Origin: CAUZIZ01 sp047514575
Lineage (GTDB): Bacteria; Acidobacteriota; UBA6911; RPQK01; JAJDTT01
Assembly (NCBI GenBank): GCA_047514575.1
Contig: JAKZYH010000475.1
Coordinates: forward strand, 1 to 9,110
Direction of reading: 5' to 3'
DNA length: 9,110 nucleotides
The notes under the pieces were generated by a model, which worked only from the letters and a program-made list of their open reading frames with translations, did not search any database and was not told the DNA's origin. Numbering within the stretch: the stretch's first letter is position 1; every line of letters begins with the position of its first letter. Below, one piece after another: positions 1 through 5,960 of this stretch. The position numbers were made by a program, and so were the translations under genes.

Positions 1-23
1 ATATGATGCTACATTGCAGCTAG

Positions 24-365
24 TCACTGAGAGGTCTCGGGCCGCGGCATCTGGCAGCTCCAGCACTCACCGAATTGAGCCTCGCTCTCCTCCCCGCAGG
101 TCGAGCAGGTCCAGGGCGCTCCCTCCGGCTCCGGAGGATCCTTGGAAGAGATTGCAGCCAGCACGGTCTGTGATTCCTCGAAATCAGCCTGACTCACCGC
201 CACTTTGACAGCTCCAACCCCGATAGCCGTGGCGTACCCCATTGTTCCGATATGCTCATCGAGCAAGACCGCCTTGATCTCAAAACTCTCGAGAACGTTC
301 TTGGCCACATTCGCGTTGTAAGACGAACCGGAAAAAACGATGACAAGAGCGTCCGAGTCAGCCAT
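24..365 (-). CDS. DUF2007-type putative signal-transducing protein with C-terminal RanBP2-like zinc finger
   Basis: The 113-residue protein has two parts. Residues 5 to about 75 look like the small alpha/beta DUF2007 domain, with hydrophobic strand LVIVF near residue 7, a helix around NVAKNVLES, and strands IKAVLLDE and VKVAVS. Residues 85-104 form a zinc finger, W-x-C-x2-C-x10-C-x2-C (Cys87, Cys90, Cys101, Cys104), which matches the RanBP2-type spacing. The biochemical role of DUF2007 proteins is not established; they are annotated only as putative signal-transducing proteins. The ATG at 363-365 has a weak GAGG-like Shine-Dalgarno about 8 bases upstream. The gene lies 16 bases downstream of the MutS-related remnant on the same strand, so the two were probably cotranscribed. 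No signal peptide is visible, so it is probably cytoplasmic. Confidence 0.8.
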   Translation of the reverse strand: MADSDALVIVFSGSSYNANVAKNVLESFEIKAVLLDEHIGTMGYATAIGVGAVKVAVSQADFEESQTVLAAISSKDPPEPEGAPWTCSTCGEESEAQFGECWSCQMPRPETSQ

Positions 366-381
366 GGCTTGCCTCTATATG

Positions 382-1045
382 CTAACCCACATTCCTATCC
401 GTTCGAAATGTTGTCGCTCGGGCTGACGGGAGGGTCTCCTTCAGAATCCGCGCAGAGGCATCACGGACCACGCTCTCTGGATAGCCCATGCAGCTGAGCA
501 GTTGGATGGCGTTGCCGGTGGTCGTGACTCCCCTCTTGAGTTGGTAATCGAAGTTGAGCCCTCGATCATCAACCTCACCCGTAAAGTGACAGGAAGTGAA
601 ATCGGGTTCGAGCTCCCTCGCGAGCTGCAGATCATGAGTTGCGACTATTACCAGGGCGTTGTGAGCAGCGATGTAGAGGAGAATCTCGATGGATGCTGCG
701 ACCCGCTCCGTTGAGTTGGTTCCAGTCAGCGGTTCGTCAATCAAACATAGGGTGGCACCAGAGCGCTCGGAATTTCCGACCATCTTGAGCAGATGCTCGG
801 CCTGGCTGAAGTGGTAGCTCTTTCCTTCCTTCAAGTCGTCCATCTGATTGATCTGCGAGATCACCCTGAAGAAACTTCCGCTATAGGCAGAAGCCGTACA
901 GGTAGCGACCGTCTGGGCCAGGATGACGTTGCCCCCTACGTACGCAGGAAAGTCGTCTTCCCCGCCATGTTCGAGCCCGTTATGGCGAGACCCTTCGCCT
1001 CAAGCTTTACCGAATTCGTCACCTGGGTCGTAGGGATTATCGCTC
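382..1045 (-). pseudogene. MutS-related ATPase, N-terminally truncated and frameshifted
   Basis: This is the C-terminal ABC-type ATPase domain of a MutS-related protein read in two frames. The first frame (about 1045 to 940) encodes a TNSVKLEAKGLAITGSN stretch and a Walker A GSNMAGKTT at about 951-977, then hits an in-frame TAG. Dropping one base at 939-941 restores VGGNVILAQTVATCTASAYSG and the domain continues to a TAG at 382. Walker B with the following acidic residue (LCLIDEP) lies near 733-750 and the switch-histidine motif ATHD near 634. The mismatch-recognition, connector and core domains are missing: nothing resembling them is seen upstream of about 1045. Family members of this kind are usually several hundred residues, so this is a remnant unless the frameshift and truncation are sequence errors. 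The protein was probably a MutS-related ATPase rather than orthologous MutS. Confidence 0.82.
939..941 (-). other. Frameshift in the MutS-related remnant
   Basis: On the minus strand CGT (944-942, Arg) is followed by AC (941-940) and then GTA (939-937, Val). Family members have Arg-Thr-Val here, so one base of the Thr codon is missing. Without correction the frame stops at once with TAG. Both flanking frames encode recognisable MutS family sequence. Confidence 0.8.
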
Positions 1046-1198
1046 CCTCACCCTGATGACTAGGCAGCGTAGCGTTTTTCCATGAACTCGTACTTCTATT
1101 CTAGCGCATACCTTCTGCTGATTGCATTGCCGTGGCGAAGGCGATGAAAAGCACGAAGGAGTCTCATGGCTTATCCGCCAACGGCATGCCCCACCTTC

Positions 1199-1975
1199 TC
1201 ACTTGGTTGCCATGACGTTGATTCGGCGGAAGACTTCGTAGCAAGTCCCATCATCCTGCTTCGTTCTCTCTATCGTGTGCTCGGCGACCTGCTGATGGAA
1301 CGCCTCCCCTGTCGGTCTATCCAGGTGCTGCTTAAAGGGGACGATCGAGGGACTCTCGATCCATCTCGACATGGAGTCGACATTCGGGAACACGCGGTCC
1401 GTTTTCTCTCCCCAGACCTCGCATTTCGTGAACGGTGACTGCTCGAGCAGCTGCCGATAGCTGTCCAGGTCCGGCATGTACCAGGGCCATTCGAAATCGG
1501 CGAAGGCCGCCCGGAACCGGTCGGAGTTCATGAGCTGTCTGACTACGCCGAACAAGGTGGGACAGTTGCCGTCGGCTCCGAAGTTGGCCCGCAGCAGACC
1601 ACCCTTCCGGAGGACTCGGTGAAGGATTTCCGAGAGCGCCAGATGGTCCCTGACCCAGTGCAGCGCCGCGTTGGAAAAGATGACATCGAACTCATCTTCG
1701 AAGGATGCCTGTGTAACATCCAGCAACGAAAAGGACAGGTTGTCACACGCATAGGACTGGGCAACCCTGATCATTCCAATCGATGCGTCGATCCCGACGA
1801 CCCGGCCGCGCGGGACATACTCGGCAATCTGCGCCGTGATGGTGCCATCCCCGCATCCCACGTCGAGGATGACTTCGTCGCCGCGGAGATCGAGTTCAGA
1901 GAGCATGCTTGCCCCCCATTCCTTCTGGTGAGCAGACGCCTTGCGATACTGGTTTCCATCGAATTCGACTGTCAC
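1199..1975 (-). CDS. Class I SAM-dependent methyltransferase
   Basis: The 258-residue protein has the Rossmann methyltransferase fold. Motif I is VILDVGCGDG at residues 36-45, which binds SAM. The acidic end of strand beta-2 is in VVGIDAS (Asp63). The SNAALHWV stretch at 101-108 follows motif II, and a GGLL segment near 125-128 follows helix D. The N-terminal FDGNQYRKASAHQ and the alHW motif place it near the trans-aconitate methyltransferase/BioC-like group, but the substrate cannot be read from sequence. The start is GTG (1973-1975), supported by a strong Shine-Dalgarno GGGAGG (1981-1986) five bases upstream. It starts 22 bases after the MarR-type gene on the same strand, so the two form an operon and the enzyme is a plausible target of that regulator. 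No signal peptide or membrane segment is visible. Confidence 0.87.
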   Translation of the reverse strand: MTVEFDGNQYRKASAHQKEWGASMLSELDLRGDEVILDVGCGDGTITAQIAEYVPRGRVVGIDASIGMIRVAQSYACDNLSFSLLDVTQASFEDEFDVIFSNAALHWVRDHLALSEILHRVLRKGGLLRANFGADGNCPTLFGVVRQLMNSDRFRAAFADFEWPWYMPDLDSYRQLLEQSPFTKCEVWGEKTDRVFPNVDSMSRWIESPSIVPFKQHLDRPTGEAFHQQVAEHTIERTKQDDGTCYEVFRRINVMATK

Positions 1976-1997
1976 CTAAACCTCCCATTCCGGGGTA

Positions 1998-2450
1998 TCA
2001 CTGTTGCTCCCTCACATAGGCGCGTAGGCGTTCGATCAACAATTCGTTGAACCGGACAAAGTCTGAGAGTGCTGACGGATCGAGATCCGACCAGATGGCC
2101 TGAATCGCCTCCTCACGGAGGGTACGTAGCCGATCCAGCGTCTCCCTTCCCTTGGCGGTCAGGTGGTAGTTTCGCTGTCGCCCGTCCTGCTTCGAGATCG
2201 ATGTCCTGACCAACCTCTTCTGCAACAGCTGGCGAATCAGCTTGGAGATGGCACCCGGCGTGTTGCCCTCATCCTTGGCGAACATCGACGGCATGAAGTG
2301 CTCGGTGGCAATGCCCTCGAGGATCCTCCACTGAGCGTCGGTAAGACCGACTTCAGCCGCGAGTTGGGCGCGCCTCCTGGCGAAAAGCGACGCCAGTTGG
2401 GGGATCTGCTCGATAGCTCGAAGGGTCACGTTTCTCTGGGCTACATCCAT
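1998..2450 (-). CDS. MarR-family transcriptional regulator
   Basis: From the ATG at 2450 this is 150 residues, typical for MarR dimeric winged-helix repressors. The pattern LTDAQWRILEGIA, then GNTPGAISKLIRQLLQKRLVRTSISKQDGRQRNYHLTAKG shows helix-turn-helix, recognition helix and beta-wing (the DGRQRNY wing is characteristic). A long C-terminal helix, with an N-terminal one, provides the dimer interface. The frame stays open upstream to a TTG at 2486, but that codon lies inside the presumed operator and downstream of only part of the promoter, so I prefer ATG 2450; a GTG at 2465 is also possible. The Shine-Dalgarno is weak. It is the first gene of an operon with the methyltransferase and is divergent from the 690-residue effector. 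Ligand is unknown; MarR proteins commonly respond to phenolics, drugs or oxidants. Confidence 0.88.
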   Translation of the reverse strand: MDVAQRNVTLRAIEQIPQLASLFARRRAQLAAEVGLTDAQWRILEGIATEHFMPSMFAKDEGNTPGAISKLIRQLLQKRLVRTSISKQDGRQRNYHLTAKGRETLDRLRTLREEAIQAIWSDLDPSALSDFVRFNELLIERLRAYVREQQ

Positions 2451-2473
2451 GACAAACCCGATCACATAAGTAG

Positions 2474-2502
2474 ACGATAAAGTCAATTGTTGACTTAGTC
2501 AA
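2474..2502 (-). promoter_or_regulatory. Promoter of the marR-methyltransferase operon
   Basis: Reading the minus strand, TTGACT (2502-2497) is a 5/6 match to the -35 box, followed after exactly 17 bases by TATCGT (2479-2474), a weaker -10 box. It lies about 24 bases upstream of the preferred ATG at 2450. Positions are seen directly; activity is inferred. Confidence 0.5.
2480..2502. promoter_or_regulatory. Probable MarR operator: three alternating half-sites
   Basis: Three 6-bp half-sites alternate: AGTCAA (2481-2486), TTGACT (2490-2495) and AGTCAA (2497-2502). The first pair forms a dyad AAGTCAA-TTG-TTGACTT (2480-2496) and the second pair a tight dyad TTGACT-T-AGTCAA (2490-2502). Such AT-rich dyads of 16-20 bp near the start of the regulator's own gene are usual for MarR family operators. 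The block covers the -35 box and fills the spacer up to the -10, so binding should block transcription. Autorepression is inferred. Confidence 0.65.
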
Positions 2503-2542
2503 TTATTTTATTCAGCTCACAGCTCGAATACTTCTCAAAAAC

Positions 2543-2581
2543 ACGAAGGTTTTCGTTGACAACATACGACGATCTTCGTAT
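2543..2581. promoter_or_regulatory. Tandem dyad operator, copy 1 (probable BlaI-type binding site)
   Basis: Two dyads of form ACGA-N6-TCGT occur: 2543-2556, which ends on the first base of the -35 box, and 2566-2579, extended to ATACGA/TCGTAT at 2564-2581 and overlapping the -10 box. Their centres are 23 bp apart. The same pair with the same spacing occurs upstream of the BlaI-like gene at 4707-4745. BlaI-family dimers bind dyads overlapping promoters, so this is the best candidate for the repressor's target. Confidence 0.7.
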
Positions 2582-2584
2582 AAT
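2556..2584 (+). promoter_or_regulatory. Consensus sigma-70 promoter of the secreted TPR-thioredoxin gene
   Basis: TTGACA (2556-2561), a 17-base spacer and TATAAT (2579-2584) give a perfect consensus. Transcription would start near 2591, leaving a leader of about 115 bases before the ATG at 2706. Such a strong promoter suggests high output that is normally held down by the overlapping operator. Confidence 0.8.
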
Positions 2585-2705
2585 CGCTTCACATGGCTCT
2601 CAGAACGAGCATAAAGACCGTACCCAGCTTGCGAGCACACGAGATCGCTCGCGTGACGAGTTGTCGAGATTCGCTAGTCCAAGCAAAACCTAGAAGGAGA
2701 TTCCC

Positions 2706-4778
2706 ATGAAGAGAATTGAGACCCGGCTTGTCCCGTCTATCCGATACCGAGTTGCCGCATGGCTAGGAGTCATACTCTGTGCGGGTCTTGTAGGGAGAGC
2801 GGCCTTTGCCTTGGAGGCTCCAGCTTCAGAGAGCCGAGTGTCTTCGATCCCAGGGGGAGCCATTCCAAAACAGACCTGGAGTCAGATGGGATCATTGAAA
2901 ATTCACCCAGCAGCTCCCTCGCCAGACTCCACCGTGACCCTGACCTATACCCCTTCGCTACAGCTGGACAGCGGAAAGGGCTGGTCACTTTTCTATGGCT
3001 TCAAATCCTGGGAAACCTCCCTTCAGCTGAGGAAGGAGGCCAGACTCCAATTCCGAGATGGAGAGTTGAGCACCCGCATCGAGCTGCCACCCGATGCATC
3101 CTACCTGGCGGTCCTCGTCAAACGTCCGGGAATAGCGGAGGAAGGAAGTGAGCCCGGATGGTGGGATACCTATCTCTATCGGGACGATCAACCTGTCCGG
3201 GGAGCCCGACTGGAACAGGCTCTCATGTGGCAACGAGGCAAACTGGGCCAGGAAAGCAAAGACTCCCGGGCCCTGGCACTCCTCACGGCAGAACTGGAAG
3301 CGTATCCTGACAATGCCCGAGCACACGGGGAGTTTTGGGGCCTTCGCCACCAGATGGCCAACGGCTCGCTCGAGAGTCGGGACACGCTGATCTCCGAGAT
3401 CACCAGCTTCCTCGAAAATCGAAAAGACGACCCCTGGGCCTGGGAGGCTGCAATCCTTGCACACAATATGATTCGGCGCAAATTCATCGTCGATCTGGCG
3501 CGACAGGCAGCGAAACGATTCCCCCAGGAAGAGTCCCTGGACTCTACGATCCTCTTCCACCTGCAAGGGAGAGTAGCTGACTTGGAGATGCTCCCGACCC
3601 TATCCCCTCGCTGGCGAGACAGCCGTCAGTACTGGCGGCAACTGTTCCACGCTTACTCTTGGGCCAGCGTCGAGCCCTCACGCCTGCAACAGGCGGGCAA
3701 GGAGTTGCTAGCCCGGACTCCGAAGGAGAGTGACCAGCAAGGTTCTACGCGCATCGAGATAGCCGAAGCCTGGCTCAAACACGGCGTCGAGCCCAGAGCC
3801 GTCGAAGAGGTGGCGCGTGAAGCCGTCTCCATTGCCGAGGTCGAGCGCCCAGGCTTGATGACATCGGAGTCGACTCACGCTAACTCGGACCCCAAGGTCA
3901 TACGCCAGTTCGCACGCAGCCCCCTGGGGTGGGCCCTCTATCAGCAGGGGCGCTATCAAGCGGCCTTGATCGAGTTGGAGCGAGCGGTGAAGCTACGCGA
4001 AAGAATGAAGGTAATGGCTTCGGCACTCTACTTCCGGTTGGGAGCCACCCTGGAAAAGCTCAACCGCCCCCAGGAAGCGCAGGAAGCGTACTTACGGGAA
4101 CTGGCGTGGGGAGCCCGGTTCGAGGTTCCGACACGCAAGGCACTGGAAAGCCTCCAGCAGCGTCTCGGAGGAACTCAGGACGACCTGGAGCAGCTGATCC
4201 GGAAGCGGAGCAACGAGTTGTTGCTGGAGACCGTGGGGGAGTACTCCGAGGCCGTGCAGCTTGTGGACCAGGACCTGGGTCGCTTCGATCTGGCCGGCCG
4301 CGACGGTAAGCCCATCGACCTGGCACAATTCCGGGGAAAGTTCGTCCTGCTCGAGTTCTGGGCAACCTGGTGCTCCCCCTGTCTGAAATCCCTCAAGGAC
4401 CTCCAGGGACTGAGCAAGGAGTTCCCTAACCTGGTAGTGGTGGCAGTGTCCCGGGATCAAGAGGAGTCGTGGAAGAAGGCAGAAGACTATATCCGGAACC
4501 AAGCCTATGATTACGTGTTGGCGTTCGATGACGAGAGGAAGCGCGACCTGCGGGTGAAAACGGTTCCAGCCTCATTCCTACTGGACCCATCGGGACGGCT
4601 GCGCCTAAAATCGCTGGGATACGGTCCCGAGATCAAGCTCCTCTTCGACCAGAAGATTCGATCACTCCTGAATGCGTCGTCTGCCAGAATCTTCAATCTC
4701 AGAAAAACGAGATCTTTCGTTGACAATATACGACGTCCTTCGTATAATGCCTCTCAAAACCGGGGGAGTCTACGATGA
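2706..4778 (+). CDS. Secreted beta-module/TPR protein with C-terminal TlpA-like thioredoxin domain
   Basis: This 690-residue exported protein is the presumed effector of the locus. Residues 1-35 are a signal peptide (Arg/Lys-rich start, hydrophobic WLGVILCAGLVG, likely cleavage after AFA). Residues 64-170 form a beta-rich, possibly Ig-like module containing LFYGF and WWDTYLY motifs; I do not recognise a named family. Residues 175-510 are helical with TPR character, clearest at SPLGWALYQQGRYQAALIEL and the following repeat. Residues 520-660 are a thioredoxin/TlpA-like domain with catalytic Cys556-Ser-Pro-Cys559 in the context WATWCSPC and a cis-proline at Pro621 (TVPAS). It probably does periplasmic thiol-disulfide chemistry. 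The start has an AAGGAG Shine-Dalgarno at 2694-2699. Residues 64-502 are duplicated in the downstream sensor. The C-terminal 30 or so residues are encoded by the blaI-like promoter and look non-functional. The stop overlaps the next start codon. Confidence 0.88.
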   Translation: MKRIETRLVPSIRYRVAAWLGVILCAGLVGRAAFALEAPASESRVSSIPGGAIPKQTWSQMGSLKIHPAAPSPDSTVTLTYTPSLQLDSGKGWSLFYGFKSWETSLQLRKEARLQFRDGELSTRIELPPDASYLAVLVKRPGIAEEGSEPGWWDTYLYRDDQPVRGARLEQALMWQRGKLGQESKDSRALALLTAELEAYPDNARAHGEFWGLRHQMANGSLESRDTLISEITSFLENRKDDPWAWEAAILAHNMIRRKFIVDLARQAAKRFPQEESLDSTILFHLQGRVADLEMLPTLSPRWRDSRQYWRQLFHAYSWASVEPSRLQQAGKELLARTPKESDQQGSTRIEIAEAWLKHGVEPRAVEEVAREAVSIAEVERPGLMTSESTHANSDPKVIRQFARSPLGWALYQQGRYQAALIELERAVKLRERMKVMASALYFRLGATLEKLNRPQEAQEAYLRELAWGARFEVPTRKALESLQQRLGGTQDDLEQLIRKRSNELLLETVGEYSEAVQLVDQDLGRFDLAGRDGKPIDLAQFRGKFVLLEFWATWCSPCLKSLKDLQGLSKEFPNLVVVAVSRDQEESWKKAEDYIRNQAYDYVLAFDDERKRDLRVKTVPASFLLDPSGRLRLKSLGYGPEIKLLFDQKIRSLLNASSARIFNLRKTRSFVDNIRRPSYNASQNRGSLR
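2895..4211 (+). repeat. Duplicated beta-module/TPR unit, copy A (inside the secreted effector)
   Basis: This segment encodes 439 residues (64-502 of the effector) that align without net gap to 7426-8742 in the sensor gene. Shared landmarks in order are IHP, LFYGF, ELPPDA-YLAVLVK, WWDTYLYR, PWAW-AAI, HLQGR-ADLE, KELLARTPKE, SESTH, SPLGWALYQQGRYQ and LGATLEKLNR. By eye well over half of residues are identical. The DNA has diverged, so it is an old paralogous duplication, not a recent one. Confidence 0.85.
4707..4745. promoter_or_regulatory. Tandem dyad operator, copy 2 (probable BlaI-type autoregulatory site)
   Basis: Dyads ACGA-N6-TCGT lie at 4707-4720 and 4730-4743, centres 23 bp apart exactly as in copy 1. 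The downstream dyad extends to TATACGA/TCGTATA (4727-4733 / 4740-4746) and overlaps the -10 box. The site is inside the 3' end of the effector coding region. It would allow the repressor to control its own operon and the effector together. Confidence 0.72.
4720..4748 (+). promoter_or_regulatory. Consensus sigma-70 promoter of the blaI-like/M56 operon
   Basis: TTGACA (4720-4725), a 17-base spacer and TATAAT (4743-4748) match the consensus perfectly. It ends 26 bases before the ATG at 4775, so the predicted leader is only about 20 bases. It is embedded in the effector's final codons, so the repressor and sensor can be transcribed both from here and by read-through. Confidence 0.8.
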
Positions 4779-5176
4779 TGAAGACACCGATCCCACCACG
4801 TCCCACGCCGGCAGAGCTGGAGATTCTGCACGTCCTGTGGAGCCGAGGAGCCAGCTCGGTCCGAGAGGTTCACGAAGAACTCAGTCCGGCGCGTCCCACG
4901 GGATACACGACCACGCTCAAGCTGCTCCAGGTCATGGCCACCAAGGGTCTGGTCGAAAGGGACATCAGCCGCAGGTCACACATCTACCAGTCCCGCCTCA
5001 CCAAAGAGGAGACCCAACGGCAGATCCTGACCGACGTGGTAGCACGTGCTTTCGAGGGATCGACAGCCATGCTCGTCCAACAGCTGCTGGCCACGCGGGA
5101 GGCCTCGAGTGAGGAACTGTCTGAGATTCGAGAACTCCTGGAGAATCTGGAAGGAGGTTCGCGTGCAGACAATTGA
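4775..5176 (+). CDS. BlaI/MecI/CopY-family transcriptional repressor
   Basis: At 133 residues this has the usual length of BlaI/MecI/CopY repressors. The N-terminal winged helix covers residues 10-75: PTPAELEILHVLW opens the domain, SVREVHEEL precedes the recognition helix TGYTTTLKLLQVMATKGLV (42-60), and the wing follows with ISRRSHIYQ. Residues 78-128 (starting EETQRQILTDVVARAFEGS) form the helical dimerisation part, where staphylococcal BlaI is cleaved after sensor activation. The ATG at 4775 follows GGAG at 4765-4768; the adjacent ATG at 4778 is an alternative. The start overlaps the effector stop (ATGA), and the stop lies 14 bases inside the M56 sensor gene, the standard coupled arrangement. 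It should repress the two promoters bearing tandem dyads. No beta-lactamase is present, so the induced function differs from the classical system. Confidence 0.93.
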   Translation: MMKTPIPPRPTPAELEILHVLWSRGASSVREVHEELSPARPTGYTTTLKLLQVMATKGLVERDISRRSHIYQSRLTKEETQRQILTDVVARAFEGSTAMLVQQLLATREASSEELSEIRELLENLEGGSRADN

Positions 5177-5960
5177 GAGCCTACTAGCCCTCCCCGTACT
5201 GCAAACTCTCGGCTGGACCATGATTCACTCCTTGTGGCAAGGAGGGTTGGTGGCTTTGTCCATGGGGTCCGCGACTTTTCTCTTGAGACGAAGTGGAGCA
5301 AATGCCCGCTACCTGGTGGGCTGCACATCACTGATTCTGATGCTGCTGCTCCCCGCTCTGACGATCTGGCAAATGTCTCCTGCATCCTTGTCTTCGACTC
5401 CACCTTTCACGGTGGATGAGCAGATCCAACCGCAGCCGACGGGCACCTCGCGAGCGGCCGCTCCGGTGCTGGCAACTCCACCGACCGTCCCGGAACCGAC
5501 CCCGCATTCGCTGAGGATGACGCTTTTGGCCTTCGCCTCGCTCAGCCCGCCCTGGCTGGCGCTGTTCTGGTTGGCGGGAGTCCTGCTCCTATCGGCTCGG
5601 CTGGCAAGGCGGATGGTTCTATGCCCGTCGTCTGAAGGTGAAGGAAACCAGGCCCGTCGAATCCAAATGGCAGCGCCTGCTGGAAGACCTCGCCTTGCGG
5701 ATGGGCATCAACAGAACGATCCGATTTCTGGAATCGGGTTTGGCCAAGGTTCCGGCTGTGGTAGGCGGACTGCGTCCCGTCATTTTGGTACCTGCGGCTG
5801 CTCTGACCGGGCTCTCCGTGACTCAGTTGGAAGCCGTCCTGGCTCACGAGCTGGCCCATATCCGCCGCCACGACTATCTTGTCAACCTGCTTCAAGCCAT
5901 CGTCGAGACCCTGCTCTTCTATCATCCGGCCGTGTGGTGGATCTCTCGTCAGGTTCGTAA
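5163..5960 (+). CDS. BlaR1-like M56 sensor, N-terminal membrane part (frame broken near 5607)
   Basis: Translation begins at GTG 5163, five bases after AAGGAGG (5151-5157). The first 148 codons are typical of BlaR1-type sensors: a TLGWTMIHSLWQGGLVAL membrane segment (about residues 14-40), a second one around VGCTSLILMLLLPALTIW, a Pro/Thr-rich loop, and a third segment LALFWLAGVLLLSARLA. After codon 148 (5604-5606) the frame runs on to a stop at 5958-5960 as nonsense sequence that loses the M56 fold. The matching continuation GGWFYARRLK is one frame over, starting at 5608. This entry and the next are therefore one gene of about 1197 residues in its intact form. As written, the product would be a short membrane protein without protease or sensor domain. 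Confidence 0.8.
   Translation: MQTIESLLALPVLQTLGWTMIHSLWQGGLVALSMGSATFLLRRSGANARYLVGCTSLILMLLLPALTIWQMSPASLSSTPPFTVDEQIQPQPTGTSRAAAPVLATPPTVPEPTPHSLRMTLLAFASLSPPWLALFWLAGVLLLSARLARRMVLCPSSEGEGNQARRIQMAAPAGRPRLADGHQQNDPISGIGFGQGSGCGRRTASRHFGTCGCSDRALRDSVGSRPGSRAGPYPPPRLSCQPASSHRRDPALLSSGRVVDLSSGS
5604..5610 (+). other. Single-base insertion breaking the M56 sensor gene
   Basis: The sequence GCAAGGC at 5604-5610 keeps frame if one A (5606 or 5607) is removed, giving Ala-Gly and joining ARLA to GGWFYARRLK. No slippery heptamer or obvious pseudoknot is seen, so programmed frameshifting has little support. It is either a true mutation or a base-calling error. Confidence 0.78.

Noticed and set aside
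1060..1167. Minus-strand short frame starting ATG 1167, interrupted by TAG at 1096-1098 and continuing in frame to a TAG at 1060 with ending KYEFMEKRYAA
   Set aside because: It could be the decayed tail of a gene, but it is too short to assign and has an internal stop; no homology could be named.
1166..1438. Plus-strand frame of 90 codons preceded by a good GAAGGAG at 1155-1161
   Set aside because: It runs antisense through the 3' end of the methyltransferase, its product matches nothing recognisable, and the Shine-Dalgarno-like string is probably chance.
2451..2486. N-terminal extension of the MarR protein to a TTG start at 2486
   Set aside because: The TTG lies inside the operator dyad and the promoter spacer, so transcripts from the predicted promoter would not contain it.
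2631..2652. GCGAGC/GCTCGC hairpin with a 10-base loop in the effector leader
   Set aside because: A 6-bp stem is weak, no terminator or riboswitch architecture accompanies it, and such dyads are frequent by chance at this GC content.
3188..4502. Several long minus-strand frames opposite the effector gene, up to 193 codons
   Set aside because: They are mirror frames of a high-GC coding region with low-complexity Arg/Pro/Ser-rich or unstructured products and no start signals.
5604..5640. Programmed ribosomal frameshifting to join the two sensor frames
   Set aside because: No slippery heptamer, upstream Shine-Dalgarno-like stimulator or clear downstream stem was found; a simple insertion or sequencing error explains it better.
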